Source: Paludibacteraceae bacterium (GTDB lineage Bacteria > Bacteroidota > Bacteroidia > Bacteroidales > Paludibacteraceae). Taken from it: a DNA stretch of 51,932 nucleotides. A program made the translations under genes and the position numbers. Positions 34,321 through 43,890 of this stretch are shown here, in pieces. The stretch covers positions 1-51,932 of the forward strand of contig JAFYSB010000016.1 of assembly GCA_017546705.1 (NCBI GenBank), in the 5' to 3' direction. Below the pieces are notes generated by a model. It saw only the letters and a list, made by a program, of their open reading frames with translations. It ran no database searches and was not told the origin of the DNA. Every line of letters begins with the position of its first letter. The stretch's first letter is position 1.

Positions 34321-35625
34321 TTACATTTTAATATTGTTAGCACCTCTTATTACCAATTCTTTTTCACCCACAAGTTTCATACCTGCAGCGGCATTAAAGA
34401 GGTAACCTTGTAATGGAACAGCTTTGAAAGAACCCAACATCATATCAGCAACTGCCTGAGCAGAAGGGATTTGACCTAAGAAAGTCTCAGTATTACTATC
34501 ATAAGGGACAGCATTCGCCACAGTGACACCATTCTCATCTTGTGTCAAATCAATAGTCCAAACCAGTTTCTTCTCTTGGTTCTTCTTGCCTTGTTTGTAG
34601 GTAAAGTTCACAAGTAAGAAATATCCACCTTCATACATATTCAATGATTGTTTGTAGCCATAACCCATCACCTTCATTTTAGCAGATGTATTATTCATTG
34701 CAGTATTAACGGCTGCTATAAGTGCATCTACTGTCTCTTGACCTTCAGAATCCACAGCCCAACCCAATGCATTATCGGTAAAGTAAGCACCAAAGAGCAC
34801 ATTCAAGTTACCTGCATTCATTACAGCACCTGCCTCACTCTTGAGTTCACCATTGATGCTATCATACAAGAAAATATGGTCGTGTACATCCTCTCCAAAA
34901 CCAGTAGATACGATGATACCATCTTCTGTTGAGCATACAGGGTGATAGGTTGCTTCTTCAGCCACCAGTGGAGAACCATACGCAGCACTTTGGAATTGAC
35001 CATCCGCACCTTTGTAGAGGTACATTTTTTCGTTACCTTGTGTGAGGGTTACGATGTTGTTGTTACCAAAGAGGTTAGTTTGCATCTTCTCGCATGCTGC
35101 GAAATATGCAGGCAAGTCGGTATTCTTCATAGGGCGCATTATAGTGTATGCACTATGCTTTTTACCTTTGAGGATTACCAACTCTGGTGTAGCTTTGAGA
35201 ATCAAGAACTCATAGTCACCGAGGAAACCTGCGCCATTATCTTTAGGGTCTGAAAATGCGTGGAAGACATCATTGTAGGTGTCAAACGTGAGAATTGGTC
35301 CGTAGTCGCTCTTTACAGCCCATGTACTTGCGGTATCAGTAAGTATTTTATTAGCTGTAGTTGCACTATTCTTAGCTGTTACACTCACATTACCATTCTT
35401 ATTGAACTTCAACACCATATTATAGCCCTTTGCGCTTGCCTCCAAGTTAGGGAAATATGCCATCTCCCAACCATTCTCGGCAGAGGTTAATACATCAAAT
35501 GCATTATCAATAGCCTCTTGTGCACGAATGGCAGCTGGCTTATCAAACAAACTTTCTTCATCGCGGCTACAAGCTGCAAATGTAGCAGCCAACAAGCCAA
35601 TTATTACTAAATATTTTGCTTTCAT
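34321..35625 (-). CDS. DUF4302 lipoprotein
   Basis: A 434-aa lipoprotein (lipobox FAAC, Cys19). The N-terminal region matches DUF4302: RAQEAIDNAFDVLTSAENGWEMAYFPN, then YNMVLKFNKNGNVSV and a DSTYN-like folded core, with the pattern of repeated beta strands. DUF4302 proteins are surface lipoproteins found beside SusC/SusD pairs, and often together with a zinc-binding metallopeptidase as here; their biochemical role is unknown, probably ligand binding. It starts 11 bp after the metallohydrolase gene. Confidence 0.85.
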   Translation of the reverse strand: MKAKYLVIIGLLAATFAACSRDEESLFDKPAAIRAQEAIDNAFDVLTSAENGWEMAYFPNLEASAKGYNMVLKFNKNGNVSVTAKNSATTANKILTDTASTWAVKSDYGPILTFDTYNDVFHAFSDPKDNGAGFLGDYEFLILKATPELVILKGKKHSAYTIMRPMKNTDLPAYFAACEKMQTNLFGNNNIVTLTQGNEKMYLYKGADGQFQSAAYGSPLVAEEATYHPVCSTEDGIIVSTGFGEDVHDHIFLYDSINGELKSEAGAVMNAGNLNVLFGAYFTDNALGWAVDSEGQETVDALIAAVNTAMNNTSAKMKVMGYGYKQSLNMYEGGYFLLVNFTYKQGKKNQEKKLVWTIDLTQDENGVTVANAVPYDSNTETFLGQIPSAQAVADMMLGSFKAVPLQGYLFNAAAGMKLVGEKELVIRGANNIKM

Positions 35626-35636
35626 AATCCTTCTCC

Positions 35637-36560
35637 TTACTCTTTAGCGTTTTCACGTTTTTCCTTCAACATTTCATCAAAACTCATAATCATCTCCCAA
35701 TCCAAATTAGCTTGACGCTTTTGTACTTCAGCGCGGAGGTCATCCAAACTGATTTCCCATTTCTCAGCAAGCCAATTGTTGCAGATTTCCCATTTCTGAT
35801 TGATGAGTGCAGCACCTTCGGTACCCGCTTCTTTGAGCATGTTAGCCCACCAAGCATCTGGTTTCACGATATAGTTAGCAATCACCTCCACGAAGTCCTC
35901 GCGTGCCTCGCTACTTCCGTAGTTACTTACACAGCCCAACTGCCAAGCTTCTTTATAAGTACGCTCTTGCCACTTGATAGGGTCGTAGTTCGCAGGAGTG
36001 ATTTGTGCAAACTCAGTAGGATAGTTCTTTTGTTGGTGCAAGATGTGTGCAAACTCGTGGTGCATGGTCTTAAAGATATACTCATTGAGGTTATCAATGT
36101 TGTTCAGTTGCATCTTGTTGATCTTCAAGAGAGTAATCTTGATACCACCTTCCGCATAACCGAGTTTCTCGGTATTATTCACAGGGTCCATCATAGATGA
36201 TCCAATAAGCTGAATCATCTTAGGTCCATACTCTGGCAAGAACTCAGGACCTACTACAGAATCATACACATCATACCACAAATACAATGCCAAGTGTGCC
36301 AATGTATCTGCCATACCGATACTAACGGGTACTACGTTGTAGTTAGGGTCAGTTGCATTGTCATCCAACTTATAGAGAAACTCTACGTTGTATGGCTCTG
36401 TATAGTATTTATCCAACCATTTATCAAATTGATAGGTGTAAGTGGTGGTGTCAATTACAGGATCAATGAAAATAGACTCACCCGTCAATTGCTCATTTTC
36501 ACAAGCAGCGAAGCCCATCACAAGACAAGCAACTGCTAATATTTTATATAAACTTTTCAT
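35637..36560 (-). CDS. SusC/D-associated zinc metallohydrolase lipoprotein
   Basis: A 307-aa surface lipoprotein (lipobox FAAC, Cys20) with the zinc site HEFAH at 168-172 inside TMHHEFAHILHQ, followed by an acidic segment (REDFVEVIANY) that could supply the third ligand. This matches the 'substrate import-associated zinc metallohydrolase lipoprotein' group, whose genes regularly sit with SusC, SusD and a DUF4302 gene. It probably trims a peptide or glycopeptide substrate at the cell surface before import. It lies 19 bp after susD. Confidence 0.87.
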   Translation of the reverse strand: MKSLYKILAVACLVMGFAACENEQLTGESIFIDPVIDTTTYTYQFDKWLDKYYTEPYNVEFLYKLDDNATDPNYNVVPVSIGMADTLAHLALYLWYDVYDSVVGPEFLPEYGPKMIQLIGSSMMDPVNNTEKLGYAEGGIKITLLKINKMQLNNIDNLNEYIFKTMHHEFAHILHQQKNYPTEFAQITPANYDPIKWQERTYKEAWQLGCVSNYGSSEAREDFVEVIANYIVKPDAWWANMLKEAGTEGAALINQKWEICNNWLAEKWEISLDDLRAEVQKRQANLDWEMIMSFDEMLKEKRENAKE

Positions 36561-36579
36561 AACTATTATTATTTAGTAG

Positions 36580-38382
36580 TTAATCATTATTTGATTCCTC
36601 TTCCTCCACCAACTTCACATCACTACCACTTGGCAAAGAAGCAGCGCTTGTATAAGTAGGAGTTGATTGGGTATATACATCACTTGGATTAAGAGATGGG
36701 GAGGTTGTCATGCTACCATCCAAGTTATCACCCATTACCTCGCGTGGGTTAGCGGTCATACCTGCTACGATAACCTCTTGTGGTAATTGGATAGCACGGC
36801 GGTCATCGTTCCAAAGCAATTTACGAGGAGCGTCTTTACCTTGTACGTGCTCTATCTCTATACCGTAGCGTTTGAGGTCGTGCCAACGCAAGCCATCATG
36901 CATACCCTCAATACGGCGGAAATGCAATGCACAGTGTACAAATGGCATTTGCTCTGGAGTTATTACCCAATCTGCTGCCATATCTTGGTTGTGCAATACT
37001 GGAGCAAACTTTGTACCAGCCTTCTCTGTATAGAACTTAGTAATAATTGCAGCATCCAATTTCACGGTACTGTCAGCATACATGTTCATACGACCACCTA
37101 CATTATAACTTTGACACCACAGACGGAAGTCATTAGCGGAACCAGCCAAGTCATTGAGATGAGCCTTTGCCTCAGCACGGCAAAGTAGTGTTTCGTTGGT
37201 AGTAAACGCACGACTCACCATACGAACGTAACCATAGCCTGCCACTTTGTCGGTATATTCAAAGTCGTAATAATCTTTTGCGATAAAACCACCCAATTTC
37301 TGATCAGCACTCCAAAAACCTACACCAGGGAATTGTCCTGTCCAGCAAGGACCTGCTCCATGCGTAGCAAAGTTTTGAGCGTCACCATTGACCTGATAAC
37401 GACCATATGTTGGGAAGTGTGCATAAGCTGAAGATGAGTAAGTAGCGATTAGCAACAGGTTAGAAGGAGCATTCACATCTATATAATGCTTAAATGCCAA
37501 CTCAATGTTACTTTGATCACGGTTAGTTGCTGCATCAAAGAGCATTGACAAAGTGGTCTCATCTGTTGTAGTCAATACATAATCTGCATGCTCCACCACC
37601 TTCGCCCATTCACGTTTGTAGAGATAGAAACGTGCAGCGAAAGCGTGAGCAGCTTTCACGTTGAAGTGGTAACGAGGCACGCTATAGTACTCATCCGAAA
37701 CAAGTTTCAAACCAGCCTCAAGATCTTTTTGGATATTCATAAAAGTGTGATACAACGAACCACCAATCCAAGCTGTATCGCCATTGAGATCCAAACCGAC
37801 CTCCAATTCTGGACCACGTGAATACACAGGAGCCACCTTGGTCTCTGGTTGCATCATATAGGTAAGACCGAGATCCTTCTTACTATCTTCCGCGTTCTTC
37901 CACGCTTGGCAGAATACACCAGCCAGCAAGAAGTGGTGATATGCGCGTGAGAGCAATGCCTCACCCTTCTCTGCATCCATATTAACGCCTTGCTCCTCAA
38001 GTTTCTTGATTGCCTCAAGCGCAGAGTTTGCTGTAGCAATAGCTGTATAGTGAGCATCCCAAATCAGTTTTGGAGAGTCATTGCTTGATTGCTTAACAGG
38101 TCTCCAAGCGAAAATCTCGTTGTACATTTCATCCAATGGATTAACTGCATTGGCTTGACCTGTCTTTGGGTCTGGCACGTTGTTGTCAACCACTTGGTCG
38201 GATGAATACTCGCAAAGAGGAGCACTATTCGCATCGGTATAAGCACTCACCAACAAAAGTTGTACTTTCTCTTTGTTGTCAATAGTAGCACGCAAGTCTG
38301 GCTCTTTATCCAAGAAATTACAAGCCGTTGTAACTAACGCTAACAAAGCAATGATAACAAATATATTCTTTTTCATTTTCAT
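36580..38382 (-). CDS. RagB/SusD-family substrate-binding lipoprotein
   Basis: A 600-aa surface lipoprotein (lipobox TTAC, Cys21) forming the lid of a SusC/SusD importer. SusD features are present: the N-terminal NFLDKEPD, helical TPR-like repeats (LLVSAYTDANS, ALEAIKKLEEQG, ALLSRAYHHFLLAG, AKAAHAFAARFYLYKREW) and the C-terminal RRIEGMHDGLRWHDLKRYGI that packs on SusC. It is 30 bp after susC. A peptide-type substrate (RagB-like) is suggested by the neighbouring metallohydrolase, not by this protein itself. Confidence 0.95.
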   Translation of the reverse strand: MKMKKNIFVIIALLALVTTACNFLDKEPDLRATIDNKEKVQLLLVSAYTDANSAPLCEYSSDQVVDNNVPDPKTGQANAVNPLDEMYNEIFAWRPVKQSSNDSPKLIWDAHYTAIATANSALEAIKKLEEQGVNMDAEKGEALLSRAYHHFLLAGVFCQAWKNAEDSKKDLGLTYMMQPETKVAPVYSRGPELEVGLDLNGDTAWIGGSLYHTFMNIQKDLEAGLKLVSDEYYSVPRYHFNVKAAHAFAARFYLYKREWAKVVEHADYVLTTTDETTLSMLFDAATNRDQSNIELAFKHYIDVNAPSNLLLIATYSSSAYAHFPTYGRYQVNGDAQNFATHGAGPCWTGQFPGVGFWSADQKLGGFIAKDYYDFEYTDKVAGYGYVRMVSRAFTTNETLLCRAEAKAHLNDLAGSANDFRLWCQSYNVGGRMNMYADSTVKLDAAIITKFYTEKAGTKFAPVLHNQDMAADWVITPEQMPFVHCALHFRRIEGMHDGLRWHDLKRYGIEIEHVQGKDAPRKLLWNDDRRAIQLPQEVIVAGMTANPREVMGDNLDGSMTTSPSLNPSDVYTQSTPTYTSAASLPSGSDVKLVEEEESNND

Positions 38383-38412
38383 ATTCCTTTCTTAATTAAG
38401 TGTTAGGTTTGA

Positions 38413-41400
38413 TTAGAATCCTAATTTTACGGTCAATGTGAATTGGCGTGGAACAGGAGAAGACACACCACCTGTGTTATAATACTCAGGGTCACGTCCG
38501 TTCAACTTCTTGTCAGCATATGCCAACCACAAGTTGGTTGCACTAAGTTTCACACCAAAGCTTGATACAGCATTTTGTCCCTCAAAATACTTCTTAGGTA
38601 AATCGTATGCCAAAGACAATTCCTTGAGTCGGATGAAATCACCCTTAGCCACACGCTCAGTAGAGTAGTTGTATGCAGAATATGCATTGCTGAGTGCATC
38701 GATCTCACGCATTTGGCGAACGGTAGGAATGGATGGGATGGTTGTAACATTCTCATCACCAGGTACCATCCAGCGGTTCTTCATTTCCTTCATGCTGGCT
38801 GTAAGGTCGCTATAGTCGCTGCTATATACAGGGCAGAGGTTATCCAAACGGAGGACGTTACCGAAGCTATAAGTAAAGAACACATTGAGTTTCAAACCTT
38901 TCCAAGAGAAGGTATTACCAAACGAACCAGTAATCTTAGGATCAATAGTACCCTCGTATTTCAAATAATCTATATTTTCGTATTCTTGGAAGTAGATGGC
39001 TGCATAGTTACCAGGTCCCACTACTTGAGTATGCTCAGCGTCAATGAAGAATGTAGGAAGACCTTCCTCTGTCAGACCTGCGAATGGAATACTATAGAGT
39101 GCACCAATTGGACGACCTTCAGTACGACCCACACCATTTACGAGCGAATACACTTGTGAACGCGAATCCAATTTAGTAATGGTATTCTCCGCCCAACCAA
39201 AAATCCAGTCAGTTGTCCACTTAAAGTCCTTAGTCTTAATGTTGGTAGTTGAGATAGTAAACTCACAACCTGTTGACTCCATGGTAGCATCATTCGCCAA
39301 CTTGGTGGTAACACCACCCACACCCATGGTTTGAGTATAACCGATAAGGTCGAAGTTGTTACGGCGATACCAGTCGAACTCTACATTGATACGGTTGTCT
39401 ACAAAACCGAAGGCTACACCGATATTGAGCTCATTTTTCTTCTCATAGGTCAATTCAGAATTTTCCAATGCCGCAAGGATAATAGCAGACTCATTTGCAG
39501 ATGTACTTGGACGCCATGGAGTAAATGACTGGAATACTGCTAATGAGTTGCTTGCAGGACCACGGTCTGCTGTCAATGAGTAGCTAGCCTTCAAGCTGGC
39601 ATAAGTCCAAGCCTTGCCAAATGCAGGCGCCCACCAATTTTCCTCATGCGCATTCCACGAACCAGATACGTTCCATGTAGGCAACCAGCGCGCTTGGCGG
39701 CTCTTACCTAACATGTTCGAACCTTCGTAACGAAGCGTTCCGTTGATGGTGTAACGTCCTTTGTATGAATAAGTTGCCATTCCGAAGAATGCAAGGTTGC
39801 GAAGGTATTGGAAACTATTAGAATAGTAGTCTGTACCTTCTTCTTGACTTTGCTTGAAGAGGCGATAATCCACATATGGAATACCACCGTTGTTGTATTG
39901 ATAACCCCAACCACGGAACCATATCGCTTGACGGTCGGTAGAGTTCAACTCAGAACCTGCAAACAAGTTGAGAATATGATCTCCAGTCTTACCCAAGTCC
40001 GCATTGTAAGCAACTGTAGCACGGAGATCCATAGAAGTCAATGAATATTCGGTCAAGTCATAGATACCACCCTTTGGCAATACGGTCTCAGGCAATGCCA
40101 ATGGATCATCTGGATCTGAATAGAGATATGGGTTGGAGTCGCGAATTGTAGCATTCTCTGGATCAATACCTGCACGATATGCACGTGCTTGGTTGCTATC
40201 GTCCTTAATATTGTGCTCTTGGCGACTTGAATAGTAGCGAATAGCTGCCAATGCGGCAATCTCAAGACCACGAACAGGCTTCCAGTTAATATCACCTTGG
40301 AACTTCAAGTCGGTTACTTTGATGTCAATATAGTTGTTTGCCAACTCATCGTTGATATTGAAATCGCAGTAGTTACGGCGATAAGTCTCCTCAGGATCCA
40401 TCGCACGCGATGTATTCATCGCATAAGAGAATGGGTTGATATCAAACTCACGACTCACAGTACCATTGATAGGGTCAGTGCTTGCAGAAATAGTACCAGG
40501 CGCTTGTTGCTTACGGTAACTACCCATAGTAGCAATACCTACGGTCAGTTTTTGTTTGCTAGTAGTAGGCAATACATCGTAACTAGCATTCATCATTCCC
40601 GTAAAACGAGCTACTTCACTAGCTTTGTACCATCCTGGATCTTGCATAGCAGACAGAGACGCATACACACGTGCACGCTCACTACCTGTAGAGAAAGATA
40701 CTGAGTGGTTGTGCATTACCGTTTGATTGAATAGCTCTGCAAACCAATCAGTATTGCGGAACTCAGCCGCACGCAGATAAGCATTCTTAGCCTCTGGAGT
40801 ATTAGGCAAACCTACATTGCCACCCTTAGCCGCATCAATCAAGGCATACATACGACCATACACACCAGAGTTCTTTGCTCCATAGAGCGAAGAATATTCG
40901 AGCCAACCTTTGCGCTCAAACTCTTGGTAGATACCCATTTGCTCTTGCGAGTTACAGATATTATAGTCATCATATGAAGGCACCATACGATAGGTAACTT
41001 CACCAGTATAGTTCAATTTTGATTGACCAGCTTTACCTTTCTTGGTAGTTACAACAATCACACCCGCCATCGCGCGCGCACCATATATAGAGGTAGCAGA
41101 ACCGTCTTTCAAGATTTGGAAACTCTCAATATCCTCCGAGTTGATACCAGAAATTGCACTCGCAATCAAAGTAGTAGCATCACCTGATGACAAGTCATCT
41201 GCGCTCAACTCCACAGCATCCTCCAAAATGACGCCATCCACAACCCACAAAGGCTTGCTCGCACCGTAAATAGATGTTGCACCACGCACACGGATCTTAG
41301 GTGCAGTACCAAAAGTACCACTCACGTTTTGCACGCTCACACCAGCGGCACGGCCTTCCAAACTGCGGCTCACATCAGCCACACCCGAAAGCATGGTCTC

Positions 41401-41769
41401 ATCCGCCTCCAACTTGGTAGCAGCACCCGTAAACAAGCGCTTATCTTGCTTCACCATACCGGTAACGACAACCTCCTCGATTTGTTGTGCATCACTCTCG
41501 AGGGTAACGTTGATGTTTGGTTTTACAGGAACCGTCATCGTCTTGTAACCCATGTAGGAGATAATCAGATTTTTTACTCCAGCAGGAACTGTCAACTCAA
41601 AGAAACCATCAAAGTCAGTCACTGTACCGACAGTAGTTCCTTCAGCCACAACGTTAGCACCAATCGCGCCAACACCTGCTTCTTCATAAACTGTACCAGT
41701 TACTTTAGTCTGAGCCGAAGCACAAACCACCAGCAACAAGGTAACCATTAAACAGTAAATACGTTTCAT
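38413..41769 (-). CDS. SusC/RagA-family TonB-linked outer-membrane transporter
   Basis: An 1118-aa outer-membrane importer. After the signal peptide (VVCASA) comes a carboxypeptidase-like domain (about 20-100, YEEAGVGAIGANV, TVTDFDGFFELTVP), a TonB box region (IEEVVVTGM), the plug domain (SLEGRAAGVSVQN, IRVRGATSIYGASKPLWVVDG) and a 22-strand-type barrel ending PRQFTLTVKLGF. It starts the import locus and is followed by susD, the metallohydrolase, the DUF4302 and the BACON genes. Its promoter lies 95 bp upstream. No sigma/anti-sigma or hybrid two-component regulator is adjacent. Confidence 0.96.
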   Translation of the reverse strand: MKRIYCLMVTLLLVVCASAQTKVTGTVYEEAGVGAIGANVVAEGTTVGTVTDFDGFFELTVPAGVKNLIISYMGYKTMTVPVKPNINVTLESDAQQIEEVVVTGMVKQDKRLFTGAATKLEADETMLSGVADVSRSLEGRAAGVSVQNVSGTFGTAPKIRVRGATSIYGASKPLWVVDGVILEDAVELSADDLSSGDATTLIASAISGINSEDIESFQILKDGSATSIYGARAMAGVIVVTTKKGKAGQSKLNYTGEVTYRMVPSYDDYNICNSQEQMGIYQEFERKGWLEYSSLYGAKNSGVYGRMYALIDAAKGGNVGLPNTPEAKNAYLRAAEFRNTDWFAELFNQTVMHNHSVSFSTGSERARVYASLSAMQDPGWYKASEVARFTGMMNASYDVLPTTSKQKLTVGIATMGSYRKQQAPGTISASTDPINGTVSREFDINPFSYAMNTSRAMDPEETYRRNYCDFNINDELANNYIDIKVTDLKFQGDINWKPVRGLEIAALAAIRYYSSRQEHNIKDDSNQARAYRAGIDPENATIRDSNPYLYSDPDDPLALPETVLPKGGIYDLTEYSLTSMDLRATVAYNADLGKTGDHILNLFAGSELNSTDRQAIWFRGWGYQYNNGGIPYVDYRLFKQSQEEGTDYYSNSFQYLRNLAFFGMATYSYKGRYTINGTLRYEGSNMLGKSRQARWLPTWNVSGSWNAHEENWWAPAFGKAWTYASLKASYSLTADRGPASNSLAVFQSFTPWRPSTSANESAIILAALENSELTYEKKNELNIGVAFGFVDNRINVEFDWYRRNNFDLIGYTQTMGVGGVTTKLANDATMESTGCEFTISTTNIKTKDFKWTTDWIFGWAENTITKLDSRSQVYSLVNGVGRTEGRPIGALYSIPFAGLTEEGLPTFFIDAEHTQVVGPGNYAAIYFQEYENIDYLKYEGTIDPKITGSFGNTFSWKGLKLNVFFTYSFGNVLRLDNLCPVYSSDYSDLTASMKEMKNRWMVPGDENVTTIPSIPTVRQMREIDALSNAYSAYNYSTERVAKGDFIRLKELSLAYDLPKKYFEGQNAVSSFGVKLSATNLWLAYADKKLNGRDPEYYNTGGVSSPVPRQFTLTVKLGF

Positions 41770-41863
41770 TATAATGTTATTTATAATTAATTTTATCCTA
41801 ATTTACACCATGCACTGCTATCGTTTTCTACAAAGCACCTTTACAAAAACGATAAAAATCGCG

Positions 41864-41895
41864 CAAAGTTACTACTTTTTTTTGAAACAACCAAA
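41864..41895 (-). promoter_or_regulatory. Promoter of the SusC/SusD locus
   Basis: Minus strand: -33 TTTG (41892-41895), 20-bp spacer with an eight-A tract, -7 TAACTTTG (41864-41871). Confidence 0.78.
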
Positions 41896-41959
41896 TATTT
41901 ACCAAGAAAAATGTGTTTTTTAACATATTTATCACATCATTTATATGTTTTATAACATA

Positions 41960-41997
41960 AAAATCGCCTACTCAATCTAACTTGGGTAGGCGATTTT
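41960..41997 (-). terminator. Terminator of serS
   Basis: A 12-bp perfect stem (GTAGGCGATTTT with its complement), extendable by four more pairs, with a T-run on the minus-strand 3' side. It lies 72 bp after the serS stop. Confidence 0.8.
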
Positions 41998-42069
41998 GAT
42001 TGGTATTTGGTAGTATTTTTTTTGAATCTCTCAGTCTGATCTTATCCTATTGTTCTATCAAAAAAAATA

Positions 42070-43440
42070 TTACTTTATCATTTCGCAACCCATATATGGT
42101 TGGAGCGCAGCAGGAATACGAATACCCTCTGGTGTTTGATTGTTCTCCAACAACGCCGCCACAATACGAGGCAATGCCAATGCTGAACCATTGAGTGTGT
42201 GGCAGAGCGTTACCTTCTTATCCTCAGATCGTCGGTAACGGCAGTGCAAGCGATTAGCTTGATAGGTATCGAAATTAGAAGTTGAAGACACTTCCAACCA
42301 ACGATGTTGTGCCTCTGAATACACTTCAAAGTCATAGCAGAGCGCCGCAGTGAATGACATATCACCACCACTTAAGCGAAGTACACGATAAGGGAGTTCG
42401 AGTTTTTGGAGCAATCCCTCTACGTGCTCCAACATTTCCTTGTGACTAGCATCGGAATGTTCTGGAGTGTCGATACGCACAATCTCCACCTTGCTAAACT
42501 CGTGAAGACGGTTCAAACCACGCACATCCTTGCCATATGAACCTGCCTCGCGGCGGAAGCACTGGGTGTAAGCGCAGTTCTTGATAGGGAGTTGTGCCTC
42601 CTCAAGAATTACATCACGATAGATATTGGTTACAGGTACTTCTGCTGTAGGAATGAGATAGAGATTATCCAATTGGCAGTGGTACATTTGTCCCTCTTTA
42701 TCAGGCAATTGACCTGTACCATAACCACTGGCTTCATTGACCACGGTAGGAGGCATAATCTCGGTATATCCTGCCTTGTTCGCCTCAGCCAAGAAGAAGT
42801 TAATCAACGCGCGCTGCAGGCGCGCGCCCATACCTATATATACAGGGAAGCCTGCACCAGAGATTTTGACACCGAGGTCAAAATCGATGAGGTTGTATTT
42901 CTTCGCCAATTCCCAGTGAGGGAGTTTTGCAGTTGACAGTTGACAATTAACAGTTGACAGTTGTTCGTCGGTAGCGGTATCCCAATCGCGGAGAGCGATG
43001 GTACCTTCAGCAGCGAGTTTGTCAAGCATAGGTTGGTTCGCCCAATTGCCTATTTTCACCACGAGGTTATCTTCTGCACTTCCGCCCTCTGGTACGAGGT
43101 CATAAGGTACGTTAGGGATAGTAAGGAGAAGGGAAGTCAATGCCTCTTCTGCCTTCGCCATCTCTTGTTCGTAGCCAGGGATAGCTTGTTTGAGTGCGCC
43201 TGTTTGTGCTTTGGCAGCCTCTGCCTCTTCTTTTTTGCCTTGTGCCATGAGCGCACCAATAGACTTGGAGATGCGGTTCATCTCCGCTGAGGCAGTATCC
43301 TTCTTTTGCTGTGCTGCTTTGCGCTCGGTATCAAGAACAATCACTTGCTCAATAGTCTCAGCAGCATTGGCAAAATGCTTCTTTTCCAAGCCCGCAATAA
43401 TAGCTACCTTATTGTCGTATATTTGTTTGAGTGTTAGCAT
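42070..43440 (-). CDS. serS: Seryl-tRNA synthetase with a repeat-encoded insertion
   Basis: A 456-aa class II synthetase charging tRNA-Ser. The N-terminal coiled-coil arm (about 30-110) and the catalytic core are complete, with motif 2 FRREAGSYGKDVRGLNRLHEF and motif 3 in LPRIVAALLENNQTPEGIRIP. It is about 30 residues longer than most bacterial SerRS. Part of the surplus is residues 159-171 (QLSTVNCQLSTA), encoded by five CAGTTGA-type heptamers in the linker just before the conserved PHWELAKKY. Active-site residues are unaffected. It is third in rplU-rpmA-serS, separated from rpmA by a terminator and by hairpin repeats 10-70 bp upstream of its start codon. Confidence 0.95.
   Translation of the reverse strand: MLTLKQIYDNKVAIIAGLEKKHFANAAETIEQVIVLDTERKAAQQKKDTASAEMNRISKSIGALMAQGKKEEAEAAKAQTGALKQAIPGYEQEMAKAEEALTSLLLTIPNVPYDLVPEGGSAEDNLVVKIGNWANQPMLDKLAAEGTIALRDWDTATDEQLSTVNCQLSTAKLPHWELAKKYNLIDFDLGVKISGAGFPVYIGMGARLQRALINFFLAEANKAGYTEIMPPTVVNEASGYGTGQLPDKEGQMYHCQLDNLYLIPTAEVPVTNIYRDVILEEAQLPIKNCAYTQCFRREAGSYGKDVRGLNRLHEFSKVEIVRIDTPEHSDASHKEMLEHVEGLLQKLELPYRVLRLSGGDMSFTAALCYDFEVYSEAQHRWLEVSSTSNFDTYQANRLHCRYRRSEDKKVTLCHTLNGSALALPRIVAALLENNQTPEGIRIPAALQPYMGCEMIK
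42930..42964. repeat. 7-bp tandem repeat CAGTTGA inside serS
   Basis: Five heptamers: CAGTTGA, CAGTTGA, CAATTAA, CAGTTGA, CAGTTGT. The minus-strand reading encodes QLSTVNCQLSTA. The same heptamer occurs in the rplU leader (44289) and in the lolA-like gene (45039). Confidence 0.9.
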
Positions 43441-43450
43441 ACAAAAGTCT

Positions 43451-43510
43451 TGTTCAGTGCCCGTAAACGGGCTGTTCAGCGCGGCTAAGCCGCTGTTCTG
43501 GATTGTTCAG
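43451..43510. repeat. TGTTCAG words with hairpins in the serS leader
   Basis: Word TGTTCAG plus hairpin GCCCG-TAAA-CGGGC (43451-43472), word TGTTCAG plus hairpin GCGGC-TAA-GCCGC (43473-43493), then TGTTCTG and a final TGTTCAG (43504-43510). Both stems are perfect and unrelated in sequence. The tract ends 10 bp upstream of the serS start codon. Confidence 0.88.
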
Positions 43511-43526
43511 AGTTGTAAATAAAAAC

Positions 43527-43571
43527 AAATTTCTCCTGCCGAATTGCGTATGCAATCGGTAGGAGAAATTT
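43527..43571 (-). terminator. Terminator after rpmA
   Basis: A long stem (about 20 bp with one bulge and one G-U pair, starting AAATTTCTCCT) with loop GTAT and a T-rich run on the minus strand. It should end or attenuate rplU-rpmA transcription before serS. Confidence 0.8.
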
Positions 43572-43591
43572 TAGTTTATTTCTCTATCCGA

Positions 43592-43855
43592 TTATGCCTC
43601 AGCAATAGGTTGGATAGATACGTAAGATTTGTTGTTACGCTTCTTTTGGAAGCATACGATACCATCTGTAAGAGCGAAAAGAGTGTGGTCAGAACCCATA
43701 CCGATATTCTCGCCTGGGTTGTGTACAGTACCACGTTGACGCACGATGATGTTACCTGCTTTAGCGAATTGACCACCAAAGATTTTTACACCAAGTCGTT
43801 TGCTTTCTGATTCACGGCCGTTCTTGGAACTACCGACACCTTTCTTATGTGCCAT
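43592..43855 (-). CDS. rpmA: 50S ribosomal protein L27
   Basis: An 87-aa ribosomal protein whose N-terminus reaches the peptidyl-transferase centre. It begins [16 protein letters not shown], the mature-type N-terminus without the cleaved extension of Firmicutes, and contains [10 protein letters not shown] and [15 protein letters not shown]. It is 35 bp after rplU; this pairing is near universal in bacteria. Confidence 0.97.
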   Translation of the reverse strand: MAHKKGVGSSKNGRESESKRLGVKIFGGQFAKAGNIIVRQRGTVHNPGENIGMGSDHTLFALTDGIVCFQKKRNNKSYVSIQPIAEA

Positions 43856-43890
43856 ATCTCTTAAACTTTGCTTTTAAAAAGGTTAAACAA

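Noticed and set aside
41770-42069. Riboswitch or anti-sigma control region upstream of susC
   Set aside because: The 300 bp contain the susC promoter and the serS terminator; I found no further conserved structure or regulator gene.
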